Of a DNA stretch of 64,000 bases, positions 25,087 through 38,333 are shown piece by piece. Both the position numbers and the translations under genes were made by a program. Origin of the DNA: Candidatus Eiseniibacteriota bacterium (GTDB taxonomy: Bacteria; Eisenbacteria; RBG-16-71-46; CAIMUX01); NCBI GenBank assembly GCA_020633975.1, contig JACKCR010000006.1, positions 248,001-312,000 on the forward strand. Reading direction: 5' to 3'. Under the pieces are notes generated by a model, which worked only from the letters and a program-made list of their open reading frames with translations, was not told the origin of the DNA and did no database searches. Within the stretch, counting starts at the first letter, position 1. Every line of letters starts with the position of its first letter.

Positions 25087-28000
25087 ATGAGACATACTTT
25101 GGTAGTCGCTTCTGTAGTAGGTGCTATCTGCTGGGGCTCGACTTCCCTCGCAGCCACCTACACCGTGGATCCCATGGGCACCTATCCGACGATCCAGTCG
25201 GCTGTGGATGCCGCCAGCACCGGGGACGACGTAGTCGTTCCGGCGGGCACGTTTGTCGAACAGGTCGTCGTGGACGGTAAGAACTTGACGATCACGGGAG
25301 CTGGAGTCGGTGTGTCGACTCTCCAGTCCCCGGTGTCACTCACCGAGTCCTTCGAGACGCCGGGACCGAACCCGAACTATCCGATTCTCTACGTCCACGA
25401 CACGGATGATGTCGTCATCCAGGGTTTCACGATCGACGGAGCCGGAAACGGGAACGGAAACTACCGTTTCGTTGGTGTTGGTTTCTACCGGGCGGGCGGC
25501 GCCGTTCTCGACTGTTACATCACGGGAATCCAAGAGACCCCGTTCACGGGAAACCAGCATGGAAATGGCATATATACATGGAATCCAAGTGGCAACACGC
25601 TCTCGATCGAAGTCGGTAATGTCGAAGTCGATACGTTCCAGAAGAACGGAATCACGATCAACGGGCCCGACATCAACGCGAACGTCCATGACTGCACGGC
25701 CAACGGCGTAGGTCCGACCTCGATCACGGCCCAGAACGGCATCCAGATCGGGGAAGGTGTCACGGCTACGGTCAACGACTGCGCCATCAACGGGATCACC
25801 TACACCGGAGGCACCTGGACTGCGACCGGATTCCTCGCGTTTGGTCCGACCGACGCTACGGGCATCGCGCTCGACGCCTGCCAGACGAGCGTCTACTACA
25901 TCGATGCGGGCGGGACGTTCGAGAACTCCACGATCACGAATCCGGTTGGTGATGGGTTCTACGCGTACTCGTCTTCGTCTGCGCTCCTTGCCTCTTCGAA
26001 CACAAGGCCTCAGGCACAGCCGATGGACGACCAGTCCAGCGACCCCACGCCGGAAACCGCGGTCATGGACGTCACCGTTCGGGGATGCACCGCGACCGGG
26101 ACCGGGCTAACCGATAGCTGGGGAATCAGCGCCTATGGCGACGGTGGAACCATCACGTTCAATGTCGAGAACTGCTTCATCAACAACTGGGACTACGGAG
26201 TCGTCACCTACGACTTCAGCACCACGTCGATCGATGCGCACATCTTCGAGAACGACCTCTCGGGGAACACGTTCTCGGTTGGTACGAACCTGGCCACGAT
26301 CCAGGACGCGTCGGGGAACTGGCACGGCTCTGCGGACGCGGGGACCGTAGGTGCCGGGGTCGATCTGAACGTCGACTACAGCCCGTGGCTCGAGAGTGGA
26401 ATCGACCAGGATCTGGGGACTGCTGGCTTCCAGGGTGATTTCTCGGTGCTGAGTGTCGATGACGACAGCCCCGAGTCCGATCCGGCCGGCCGGATTTCCC
26501 AGGCCGTCGCGCTCGTCAGCGGCAGCACGGTCAACATCGCGCCCGGGACCTACGAAGAACAGGTCCACATCACCACCCCCGACCTGGTGCTTCAAGGCTC
26601 GGGTGTGGATGTGAGCGTGATCCAGTCCCCCGTGGCCCTGACGGACTTCTTTAGTTCGGGGGGCGCGGACTTCAGGCCGATCGTCTTCGTCGACGGTGTC
26701 CCTGGTGTTTCGATCTCGGATCTCACAGTCGACGGCCTCGGGCGCGGAAACGCGAACAACCGGTTCTCCGGAGTCGGCTTCTGGAACTGCGGTGGAGCGC
26801 TCGAGGACTGCAGGTTCACGAACGTCCAGGATACTCCGTTCTCGGGCGTCCAGCATGGATACGGTGTCGTGGCCCGCAACGGCGACGGGGGGCCGCACAC
26901 GCTTTCCATCACGAACTGCACCGCGGACGGGTTCCAGAAGAATGGTTTCGACCTCCGGGGCGCGGGTCTCGACTTCTCGCTCGTCGGCTGCAGCGCCACG
27001 GGTGCCGGTCCTACGGCAACGATTGCGCAGAACGGCTATGTCGTCGGCTTCGGGGGCGCGGGCAGCGTCATGAACTGCGATGCCGCTGCGATCGAGTACA
27101 CCCCGAGCGGAACCGTCTCGACCGGAGTCCTGCCGTTCGACGCGGGCGGCGACGTCGACATCAACGGCTGGACGACGACCGACGTTCAGGCCTCGGTCTA
27201 TTACTACAATGCTGGCGGTTCGGTGTCGAACTTCGCCATCTCCGGGGGCAGCTACGACGGGATCAACTTCTGGAACGAGACCACGTCGGCGCCGTTCACT
27301 GATCGCGCACGTGCTTCCGTGGATACAGAGGGATACGTCGGTGGAAGCCCGCTAGCGGGACCGCTCGTAGCGTCGGTCTCGGGCGGATGCCTAACCGGTA
27401 CGGGAGCGGCCGGATTCTACGGGATCTGGGCCAACTCCACCGGCGGTCAGTCGCTGAACGTCAGTGTCGCCAACACGAGCGTGACGAACTTCGACTACGG
27501 ACTCGTCGCCGAAGGAACGGCCACACTCACAGCGAACGACTGCTCGATCACTGGTAACCTCACCGCGGGCTACCTCAACGTGAATGGAGTCGCCCAGGAC
27601 GCGACCGACAACTGGTGGGGAGACGTCTCCGGACCGAGTGGTGACGGGGCGGGCTCCGGTGACGCGGTCTCGGGAGGGGGAGTCGACTTCACCCCGTTCC
27701 TCGCGACCGGCATCTCCTCGACGTCCTGCACCTTCACTCCGAGCGGCGGCACGAACGAGGTGACGCCGGTCAACACATCCGGGGACTGCATCAACGCGTC
27801 GTCCCCGTGCCTGACTGTGGACGTGAACATCAACCGGGTCGAGTCGTCGAACATGCGCGGATTCAGCGTCGACATCCAACTCATGGATCTCGACCTGTGT
27901 TCTACACCCGGTGCCTCGATCCTCCAGGGCACCTACCTCAGCAGTGGTACGACCGGCAGCACGATCTACCAGGTGCTCGACAATGGCGGCGGTTCCTACA

Positions 28001-29577
28001 CCGTCGACTGCGCGATCCTGGGCACGCCGTGCGGCCAGACCGCGGCCACCGGCACGCTCTTCACGGTTGACGTGACGACCTCGGGGACGGATGGAACGGG
28101 CACGATCCAGGTGACGGATGTCACCTTCCGTGACTGCTCCAACGTTCCGATCGCGGGAAGCCCGGGCGCTGCGCTCTCGATCGACATCGATACGAGCGGC
28201 CCGGCCCCGGTGGCCGACCTTCTGTCGGCGCAGGTGAAGACAGGAAACGACGGTGACGGCACCACGAAGGTGGATGTCAGCTTCACGCCGCCGATGGATG
28301 CCGTGAACTCGGTCGTGTACCGTGCGCCGTACGTCGATGGCGGCAACATGAATGCGTACCCCGAGTACGACGATGCGCCTGGCGGTGCCCCGCCAGCGGC
28401 GCCGGGAGTCTACCCTCCGGCGGCGCCGTGGGTAGCGACCATGCTACCGATGGGCGGAGGCATGGATGAGGCCACCACGCGTGGCTACTGGTACTACGTG
28501 GTCTATACGCAGGATGCCTGCGGGAACTGGTCCGCTGCGTCACCGATGACGGATGGAGTCCTCAACTACCACCTCGGAGACGTGACGAACCTTGGCGATG
28601 GTGACAACCTCGTCGGCACGGACGACGTCAGTCTTCTCGGGTTCCACTACGGCGCATCGGTGCCGACCGGAGACCCCTTCAACTACCTCGACGTCGGACC
28701 GACCAGCGATTTCAGCGTCGACGGCCTGCCGGCGACGGACGACCTGCTCCAGTTCGAGGACCTGATCATGTTCGCCATCAACTTCGGGGTGGTGAGCCTG
28801 ACGGAGCCGCAGGAGAACTCGATTGCGCTCGCGCCGAAGGGTGGTGCGGTGCCGTCACTCGTTCTCCACCCGGCCGCGGTCCGCGCGGATGGAATCCTCC
28901 AGGCGAACCTGGTCTTGTCGCAGTCGGACGTGGTCCAGGGCGTCCATGCCCGGATCGACTACGACCCGGCGGAGATGGAGCTCGTCTCCGTACAGCCTGG
29001 CGACCTCGTCACGGGCCAGGGCGCGTTCTTCGGAACGATCGAGTCGGACGGCAGCGTCGCGATCGACGGAGCCGCGCTCGGTACCGGGAACACGTTCCAC
29101 GGCTCCGGGCTCTACGCGACCGTCACCTTCCGTCAGACGAACCGTGGCGCGACTCCGGCTCTTGCCGAGGTGATGCTGCGTGACACCGCGAACCGCAACC
29201 TGCTCGCGCCCGAGGTGGATACGCGTACGGGTTCCGATGCCGCGCACAACGGCGCTGCGAACGAGCAGCCGTCGCTCGATGCTCGGACGGAGCCGCTGGC
29301 GACGACGTTGCTCGGAGCGACTCCGAACCCGTTCCGGGGCTCGACGGCGATCCGCTTCCAGCTTGCGGAGCAGACCGACGTACGGGTCGATGTCTACAGC
29401 ATCAGCGGTCGTCTCGTGCGTTCGCTCTACTCCGGCAGCATGGCGGCCGGATCGCAAGAAGTGACGTGGGACGGTCGGACGTCGGTCGGCGCGCGCGCGG
29501 AGTCCGGTGTCTATCTCTATCGTCTCCAGACCGGGTCCAAGATCTGGACCGCGAAACTGGTTCTGGACCGTCGTTAG
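25087..29577 (+). CDS. Giant exported beta-helix protein with cohesin-, Fn3-, dockerin- and FlgD-like modules
   Basis: A 1496-residue exported protein. The signal peptide covers residues 1-22 (LVVASVVGAICWGSTSLA). Two tandem right-handed beta-helix units (about 23-450 and 453-890) are clear duplicates: FVGVGFYRAGGAVLDC matches FSGVGFWNCGGALEDC. A cohesin-like sandwich (about 898-1015), an Fn3-like domain and a dockerin-like block from NYHLGDVTNLGDGDN (about 1160-1236) follow. A second cohesin-like domain (about 1255-1370) and a FlgD-like sorting domain (about 1405-1496, ending KLVLDRR) complete it. The downstream neighbour shares the last five modules. Beta-helices of this kind bind or cleave polysaccharides, but no catalytic residues could be assigned. 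The start is ATG 25087 after aggagg; earlier in-frame starts would hide the signal peptide. Confidence 0.85.
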   Translation: MRHTLVVASVVGAICWGSTSLAATYTVDPMGTYPTIQSAVDAASTGDDVVVPAGTFVEQVVVDGKNLTITGAGVGVSTLQSPVSLTESFETPGPNPNYPILYVHDTDDVVIQGFTIDGAGNGNGNYRFVGVGFYRAGGAVLDCYITGIQETPFTGNQHGNGIYTWNPSGNTLSIEVGNVEVDTFQKNGITINGPDINANVHDCTANGVGPTSITAQNGIQIGEGVTATVNDCAINGITYTGGTWTATGFLAFGPTDATGIALDACQTSVYYIDAGGTFENSTITNPVGDGFYAYSSSSALLASSNTRPQAQPMDDQSSDPTPETAVMDVTVRGCTATGTGLTDSWGISAYGDGGTITFNVENCFINNWDYGVVTYDFSTTSIDAHIFENDLSGNTFSVGTNLATIQDASGNWHGSADAGTVGAGVDLNVDYSPWLESGIDQDLGTAGFQGDFSVLSVDDDSPESDPAGRISQAVALVSGSTVNIAPGTYEEQVHITTPDLVLQGSGVDVSVIQSPVALTDFFSSGGADFRPIVFVDGVPGVSISDLTVDGLGRGNANNRFSGVGFWNCGGALEDCRFTNVQDTPFSGVQHGYGVVARNGDGGPHTLSITNCTADGFQKNGFDLRGAGLDFSLVGCSATGAGPTATIAQNGYVVGFGGAGSVMNCDAAAIEYTPSGTVSTGVLPFDAGGDVDINGWTTTDVQASVYYYNAGGSVSNFAISGGSYDGINFWNETTSAPFTDRARASVDTEGYVGGSPLAGPLVASVSGGCLTGTGAAGFYGIWANSTGGQSLNVSVANTSVTNFDYGLVAEGTATLTANDCSITGNLTAGYLNVNGVAQDATDNWWGDVSGPSGDGAGSGDAVSGGGVDFTPFLATGISSTSCTFTPSGGTNEVTPVNTSGDCINASSPCLTVDVNINRVESSNMRGFSVDIQLMDLDLCSTPGASILQGTYLSSGTTGSTIYQVLDNGGGSYTVDCAILGTPCGQTAATGTLFTVDVTTSGTDGTGTIQVTDVTFRDCSNVPIAGSPGAALSIDIDTSGPAPVADLLSAQVKTGNDGDGTTKVDVSFTPPMDAVNSVVYRAPYVDGGNMNAYPEYDDAPGGAPPAAPGVYPPAAPWVATMLPMGGGMDEATTRGYWYYVVYTQDACGNWSAASPMTDGVLNYHLGDVTNLGDGDNLVGTDDVSLLGFHYGASVPTGDPFNYLDVGPTSDFSVDGLPATDDLLQFEDLIMFAINFGVVSLTEPQENSIALAPKGGAVPSLVLHPAAVRADGILQANLVLSQSDVVQGVHARIDYDPAEMELVSVQPGDLVTGQGAFFGTIESDGSVAIDGAALGTGNTFHGSGLYATVTFRQTNRGATPALAEVMLRDTANRNLLAPEVDTRTGSDAAHNGAANEQPSLDARTEPLATTLLGATPNPFRGSTAIRFQLAEQTDVRVDVYSISGRLVRSLYSGSMAAGSQEVTWDGRTSVGARAESGVYLYRLQTGSKIWTAKLVLDRR

Positions 29578-29588
29578 CAAGGTCGTTT

Positions 29589-29649
29589 GGAGGCGGTGAG
29601 GTGATCTCCTTTGAGCTCGCCGGTTCTGGAGCTCATCCTCGCCGTCTCC
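29589..29649. terminator. Complex hairpin between two surface-protein genes
   Basis: A 13-bp outer stem (ggaggcggtgagg with cctcgccgtctcc, two G-U pairs) encloses an inner GAGCTC/GAGCTC pair. It lies 12 bases after the stop of the beta-helix gene. Probably a terminator or attenuator in the 254-base gap before the next gene. Confidence 0.5.
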
Positions 29650-29831
29650 TGACGAGGGACGCGCGTGCCGAATCTGCCTGGGTTCGGGGCGCGCGCTTCC
29701 CGGTCTCGTGAGGAAGTGTCCGTCCTCCTATGCGCACGAAGAGCCAAACTGGTCGGATCCCAGCCGCACGGGACCTGCGTCGACTTCCGACCGGCGAATG
29801 CCGGTCGGAAGCTCGGCACCAAGGAGAAACG

Positions 29832-32645
29832 ATGAAACGCGTCCTGTTGACTTGCGTTCCGTTCCTGGTTCTCTGCCTCGGCGCGAATACGATGTCGCAT
29901 TCCGCGACACAAGCGACCACCGAGGGTATGAACCAACCGGCGGACTCGTGGACCGACCTCGACGTCGATCCCGGTTCCATCCCGCTCGGGCTCCTCTTCG
30001 ACTCGGGGATCCCGGTGACGAATCCAAACTTCACGTGCGGCGGATGCTTCGCGTGGAGTAGCACGTACTTCCATACCGGCACCGACTACGATCTGACGGG
30101 CCGGCGGTTCAGCGTTCCCGCTGGTTCTTTCGCGAGCGCCTTCCGACTCTGGTGGGCGTACGGCGAGGAAGGCCCGCACCCGAACTCCACCAACATGGGC
30201 GGCGGTCCTGGTGATTTCTCCAGTATCACGCTCGATCTCTACGATGCGTCCGGACCCGGTGGAGCACCCGGCGCGCTTCTCGCCAATCTCACCGGAACCT
30301 GGACTACGCTCGATGCGGGCACGTACTACAAGGAGTTCTTCCTCGACTCGCCCTACGTGTTCACCGGCACCGACTACTACGTTTCGCTCCGCGGGGAGAC
30401 GACCGAATCCGCCTACGGCGCCACCCTCCTCTGGCTGACTTGTGCCGACCCGGATCCGTACATCGACTTCGAGGACTACTTCAATCCGATCAACGGAACG
30501 ACCTCCGGTTGGGCGCCGTATCCCACGCTTGCGCCGTGCTTCGAGGACCTGGACTTCGGACTCCAGATCGTCGGCGGCGGATCCGCCGACCTCGTTCATC
30601 TCGATCCCGAGCCGGGGTGCATCAATGCGACGGAGCCGTGTCGTACCGTCGACGTCGACTTCGAGCGTGCCGATGTCAGCGCCGTTCGGGGCGTGAGCGT
30701 CACGTTCGAACTCACCGATCTCGTGCTCTGCGCCGGAGTCAGCAGTATCTCCGAGGGACCGTATCTCAGCGGTCACTGCGGGGGATCGTGCACGTCGTTC
30801 CACGTGATCGACAACATGGATGGCTCCTATACCGTCGACTGCGCCATCCTCGGCACCGGTTGTGGTCCCGACTCGAGTGGAACGCTCTTCCAGATCGAGG
30901 TCGGCGCGGCCGTGCCATCCGGAACGGGAACGATCGAGATCACGCAGGTGATCGTTCGAGACTGCGTGAACATGCCCGTGCCAGGTTTGGCTGGGGACGT
31001 CGCGACTCTCGACATCGACACGGACCCGCCACCGCCCGTCTCGGACCTCAACACCCTTCGGATCAAGAACGGAAACGGTTCCGATGGACTGACTTCGATT
31101 CAAGTTACCTTCACCGACATCGGAGCGGCCGAGTACGAGGTGTACCGTGCTCCGTTCGGGGACGCTTCCGGGAGCGCCTATCCAGAGTATGACGACATCG
31201 GAGGGGCGCCGCCGGTGACCCCGACGTATCCTCCCACCGCCCCGTGGACACTGACCTCGGTCACCACTTCAGGTGATCTCGACGAGCCGCCGGTGCGAGG
31301 GTTCTGGTACTACGCCGTCTTTGCGAAGGACGAGTGCGGCAATGCGTCGGCCGTGTCGAACATCCCGCGCGGCCGGCTCAACTACCATCTCGGTGACGTC
31401 TCCGACGGAGTCGTGGCTGGACAAGGCGACAACCTCGTCTTCAGCCCGGACATCTCGCTCATCGGGGCGAACTACGGCAAGGTGCTCGTCCTGAACGATC
31501 CGGTGAACTACCTCGACGTCGGTCCGACCGACAACGGATCGGTCAACGGGCTCCCTTTGACCGACGACCTGGTGAACTTCGACGACATCATCCTCTTTGC
31601 CATCAACTTCGGTCAGGTGAGCCTGACCGAGCCGCCGCCCACGGGAACGCTCGTGTCCGGAGGCACGTCCGGCTCCGGTACGCTCGTGTCCGAGGGCGCG
31701 CCAGGGTCTGCTGACGCGGCGCCGTCTCCCGGGGCGTTCGTGCTTCCTGGAACGGATGCGGCCCCGGGACGGCCCAAGCTCGAACTCGTGTCCGGCCTCG
31801 ACGTCGACGGTGTTGGTGCGAACGAGGTGGACCTCGCCAGCAGCGCGGGGACCTACGCGCTTCGCCTTTCTGGTGACGCTGCCTTGGTCCAGGGTGCGCA
31901 CGCTGCGCTCGGGTTCACGGTTGGTCGGACTGGCGACATCGGAGACGGTGACGACATCGGGACCGACGGTACGATTCCCCTCCGCGCCCAACGCAGGTTC
32001 GAGGTGCTGCCGGGTGAGCTCGCGGAGGCAGGAGACGTGTTCTTCGCTTCCTACTGGGACGCCTCGGGCCAGCTGGTGCTCGACGCCGTGGTTCTCGGAC
32101 AAGGAGGGACGTTCCCGTCATCGGGCGTGGTCGCGTGGATCCGTCCAACCGGCGGGCTCCGCTCTTCTCACGACTCGGTCACCCCGCTGCGTCCGTATCT
32201 CGCGACGACTTCGCTCCGGGACACCGGCAATGGGGAACTGAGCGAAGGGGAGAAGGGATCTCCTGCCCTTGGTGAGGAAACTGCGGCGGTGGCGCGTGGC
32301 ACCAACTCGGGAGCGTCGTATGACGCGTCCTCTGATGCAGGCGAGAGAGCGGCTTCGCAGGTGCAAGGTTTGGCCCTCGTCGGCCCGCCCGAGCCGAACC
32401 CGTTCCAGGGCACGACGACGATTCACTATCGAACCGCCAACTCCGCACCGGTCCATCTGCGCGTCGTCGACGTTCGTGGGCGACTGGTACGGGATACCGT
32501 GCTCGAACCGGCGTCGCCCGGCGAGCACAGCTTCACGTGGGACGGCACCGACGCAGGGGGGAGGACGGTCTCGTCCGGTCCCTACTTCTTCGAACTGCTG
32601 TCAGGATCCCAGGCCGCGCGGGGAAGAGTGTTCTTCACCCGCTAA
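29832..32645 (+). CDS. Exported multi-domain surface protein sharing modules with the beta-helix protein
   Basis: A 937-residue protein that starts at ATG 29832 after aaggag. The signal peptide is residues 1-26. An N-terminal unknown domain of about 220 residues (TCGGCFAWSSTYFHTGTDYD) is followed by a cohesin-like domain (about 256-395) and an Fn3-like domain (about 400-510). Next is a dockerin-like block beginning NYHLGDVSDGVVAGQGDN (about 517-596), a second cohesin-like domain (about 650-790) and a FlgD-like sorting domain (about 847-937). The Fn3-dockerin part is strikingly similar to the upstream gene: YPEYDD, RGFWYYAVFAKDECGN, NYLDVGPT, ILFAINFGQVSLTEP. The two genes therefore arose by module sharing or duplication. 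The ligand is unknown. Confidence 0.8.
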   Translation: MKRVLLTCVPFLVLCLGANTMSHSATQATTEGMNQPADSWTDLDVDPGSIPLGLLFDSGIPVTNPNFTCGGCFAWSSTYFHTGTDYDLTGRRFSVPAGSFASAFRLWWAYGEEGPHPNSTNMGGGPGDFSSITLDLYDASGPGGAPGALLANLTGTWTTLDAGTYYKEFFLDSPYVFTGTDYYVSLRGETTESAYGATLLWLTCADPDPYIDFEDYFNPINGTTSGWAPYPTLAPCFEDLDFGLQIVGGGSADLVHLDPEPGCINATEPCRTVDVDFERADVSAVRGVSVTFELTDLVLCAGVSSISEGPYLSGHCGGSCTSFHVIDNMDGSYTVDCAILGTGCGPDSSGTLFQIEVGAAVPSGTGTIEITQVIVRDCVNMPVPGLAGDVATLDIDTDPPPPVSDLNTLRIKNGNGSDGLTSIQVTFTDIGAAEYEVYRAPFGDASGSAYPEYDDIGGAPPVTPTYPPTAPWTLTSVTTSGDLDEPPVRGFWYYAVFAKDECGNASAVSNIPRGRLNYHLGDVSDGVVAGQGDNLVFSPDISLIGANYGKVLVLNDPVNYLDVGPTDNGSVNGLPLTDDLVNFDDIILFAINFGQVSLTEPPPTGTLVSGGTSGSGTLVSEGAPGSADAAPSPGAFVLPGTDAAPGRPKLELVSGLDVDGVGANEVDLASSAGTYALRLSGDAALVQGAHAALGFTVGRTGDIGDGDDIGTDGTIPLRAQRRFEVLPGELAEAGDVFFASYWDASGQLVLDAVVLGQGGTFPSSGVVAWIRPTGGLRSSHDSVTPLRPYLATTSLRDTGNGELSEGEKGSPALGEETAAVARGTNSGASYDASSDAGERAASQVQGLALVGPPEPNPFQGTTTIHYRTANSAPVHLRVVDVRGRLVRDTVLEPASPGEHSFTWDGTDAGGRTVSSGPYFFELLSGSQAARGRVFFTR

Positions 32646-32659
32646 CATCTACTCTGTGC

Positions 32660-32680
32660 GCGGAGGGCATCGCCCTCCGC
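32660..32680 (+). terminator. Perfect hairpin between two surface-protein genes
   Basis: GCGGAGGGC and GCCCTCCGC form a perfect 9-bp stem with a 3-base loop, 15 bases after one stop and 20 bases before the next start. Without a T tract it may act as an attenuator or processing site rather than a full stop. Confidence 0.55.
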
Positions 32681-32699
32681 CGAGGAAGGACGGAAGCGC

Positions 32700-33638
32700 A
32701 TGCCGGCGAGATTCTCGCTTCCCCAAGTTCACATCGGAACGTTGATCGCGTTCCTACTCACTCTGGCCTGGATCGGTGTCGCCCTCCCTGGGTCTGCGCG
32801 CGCGCAGGACACGGAGGGAGGGGTTCCGGAGTTCCACTGCTTCCTCAGCCCGAACGAGCTGTGCGATGTCTTCATCGGCGACACGATAGAGGTTCACTTC
32901 GAGGTGGACTCGACTGCAGTTCAGTTCAATGGATATGAGCTCACTCTGCAGTACGATCCGAATCTCATCGACTTCGTCGACATCGCCGAGGGTCCGCTCA
33001 TGACGAATGCGTGCGGCACTCGTTTCCAGAACGTCTCGTTCACGGATTCGACCATTACCTACTCCCACGTGATCCTCTGCAACGGTGTCTCGATCGACGG
33101 TCCCGGGCGCCTCAGCTCGTTCCAGTTCGTGACCCTCGCGGAGAGCACGGGCGAGACCGAAATCACCATCGCCTCCGATCCGGATCGACTCTTCGTCGAC
33201 GCCGGGCTCTGGGTCTGGCACGATCATCCGACCTTCCCTCGCCAGGTGGTCTACCTCGATGGTGGCCTGACGCACTTCTACATCAACGACCCGTTGTCTT
33301 CCTCAGTCGGCGAGGATGGTATCGACGACGAAGCCGGGATCAGCGCTGCCGAGGCCGCGTTCGGTGCTCGCCTCTTCGTGCTCCCGAATCCGGTGTCGTC
33401 GGCGGATGGACGGATCGACGTGGCGTTCTCGCGTCCTCTGCCCACCTCCGCCTACGTGGAGCTGATCGCACCGGACGGACGCCGAGCCCTGGGACCGTGG
33501 ACTCTCGATGCGGGTCGGACCGATCTCTCCCTGGACATCGGCGCGGGAGCGGGGCGGTCGCTTCCGGCCGGCACGTACTTCCTCCGCGCCACATCGGGCG
33601 AGGCGAGTCTCTCGAAGCGGATCGTCGTGATTCCGTAA
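32700..33638 (+). CDS. Exported cohesin-like protein with FlgD-like C-terminus
   Basis: A 312-residue protein with a signal peptide (about residues 1-35, IGTLIAFLLTLAWIGVALPG, cleavage near ARAQ). A cohesin-type beta sandwich spans about 45-180 (signature AVQFNGYELTLQYDPNLIDF). The C-terminal domain (about 220-312) is FlgD/sorting-like (LPTSAYVELIAPDGRRALG, LPAGTYFLRATSG). The ATG at 32700 follows a ggaagga site. Cohesin domains bind dockerins in cellulosomes. The neighbouring dockerin-like modules make an interaction possible, but cohesin-like folds in such phyla may do other work. Confidence 0.8.
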   Translation: MPARFSLPQVHIGTLIAFLLTLAWIGVALPGSARAQDTEGGVPEFHCFLSPNELCDVFIGDTIEVHFEVDSTAVQFNGYELTLQYDPNLIDFVDIAEGPLMTNACGTRFQNVSFTDSTITYSHVILCNGVSIDGPGRLSSFQFVTLAESTGETEITIASDPDRLFVDAGLWVWHDHPTFPRQVVYLDGGLTHFYINDPLSSSVGEDGIDDEAGISAAEAAFGARLFVLPNPVSSADGRIDVAFSRPLPTSAYVELIAPDGRRALGPWTLDAGRTDLSLDIGAGAGRSLPAGTYFLRATSGEASLSKRIVVIP

Positions 33639-33711
33639 GGCTACGCCCCGTGATCGGGACGCCCAGGGGTGAGCTCGAGCGGGGACTACCGGTGGTGACG
33701 GCACCACTAGC

Positions 33712-33756
33712 AGAAAGCCCCTCGGCGTGCGCTTCGCGGACACCGAGGGGTTTTCT
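33712..33756. terminator. Intrinsic terminator between convergent genes
   Basis: The best terminator in the window: a 14-bp stem (AGAAAGCCCCTCGG with CCGAGGGGTTTTCT, one G-U pair) and a 17-base loop. It has a T run on the plus side and an A run on the other side, so it can work in both directions. Confidence 0.85.
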
Positions 33757-33767
33757 GCACGTACGTC

Positions 33768-34837
33768 CTACCGATATGCGCCCTTCACCTGACCCCACGA
33801 CACTCGGTCGACCGGCGTAGGATTGCAGCCGCCGTTGAGTTGGCCCAGTGTGCAGAGGGTGAAGAAAAGGCTCGTCCCGCCACCGCTCGAGTTGCCGTTG
33901 AACCCGTCGTTCGGCCCGGCTCCGTCCGGACACCGTCCGATGCAGCTCTCGCCTTCCGACGCGAAACTCCCGGACCAACCGAGCTGGTCGACCCGGACGT
34001 GGAGGTCGGTGAAGAGGTACGCGAGCTGGGTCGTGTCGAGGTCGATCGAAGGCGGCAGCTTCTCGACGACTACTCCCGACGGCGGGATGAAGGTCGAGGT
34101 CAGGAAGTAGGTCGGCCCCGCACCGAACGTGGCGTACCAGCCGCCGAGGATGATCGCGGCTCCGGTCGGGTTGTAGAGCTCGATACTGTCGTTCACGAAC
34201 CGGACGGACGGCGTGGTCGTCCCGAGTTCGTTGATGAGGACGCTCGAACCGAGATCCGGGTTCGGTGCGTCGTTGCTCGCCCCGAACGTCGAAGTGAGGT
34301 CGAGAGTCCAGTAGAGAGCGTTGTCGGTCGGCCCGAGAGGCGGCCCGAGCGCTGCGTCCGGTGCGCGGCAGAGGGAGACGCCTCCCGAATCGTGCGGCAA
34401 CGGAGCCCCGCCCACCTGTCCGTAGGCGACGACGTCGCGAGTCAGCTTGAGGTCGTCGATGAGTGCCCCTTCTCCGCCGATGTCATGGAAGATGTCTCCG
34501 AGATCATCGAATGCCAGGTACTCACCGACGGCGATCGTAGTGTCGTCCGGGATGAGAAAGTCACCCAGATCTCCCGCCAGTTTCCATCCGGTGAGAAGCA
34601 CGGGCGCAGGGCCGGAGTTGTAGAGTTCCGCGCGCTCGGTTCCCCGGATGACGAGCTCGTTGAGGTAGACCTCCGCGTAAGCACTCTCCGGGATCGAGAG
34701 CACGGTCGCGCCCACGAACACGGCCAGCGACGCCAGCGGTCGAGTGGCCAGCGTGAGCGGGTGGACGGTCGATCCGAGCCGTCGGTGGGTTCCTCCTCGG
34801 ATCGCGGTTCGGGGGCGAGTCGTCGTCGGCTGCAGCA

Positions 34838-34841
<4 letters not shown>
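33768..34841 (-). CDS. Exported lamin-tail-domain protein ending in a W-G-x-V-K-x-x-Y-R motif
   Basis: A 357-residue exported protein. It has a signal segment (about residues 30-52, LASLAVFVGATVLSIPESAYA) and two lamin-tail (LTD) Ig-like domains: VYLNELVIRGTERAELYNSG (about 55) and VLINELGTTTPSVRFVNDS (about 205). The C-terminus is VSWGQVKGAYR, the same motif that ends the proteins at 15219 and 39455, although the rest is unrelated to them. ATG 34841 follows aggagg and overlaps the stop of the sigma-54 activator by 4 bases (ATGA), so the two are translationally coupled. LTD proteins in bacteria are surface or nuclease-associated; no nuclease motif is present here. Confidence 0.8.
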
Positions 34842-38090
<3,249 letters not shown>

Positions 38091-38333
38091 CGATCCCCCT
38101 TGATCGTGGTGCTGGAACCAGTGCACAAGACGAAACCAGAGAACGCGCCGCGGGGAAAGGGGGAACTGCGCTGGGGGGCGTGGTCTGAGCGGCGGTCTTC
38201 CGGCCAGCCTGCCTCGAGGGGTTCGCGGAGGGCGACTCGGTGGTGCTGCGCCGAACCGCTGCGAGGAGGCGGCGACTCGGAGGCGCCGCCCAGAGGCGTT
38301 GCCCGGAGCGGCGACCGCTCATGTCTATGGCAC

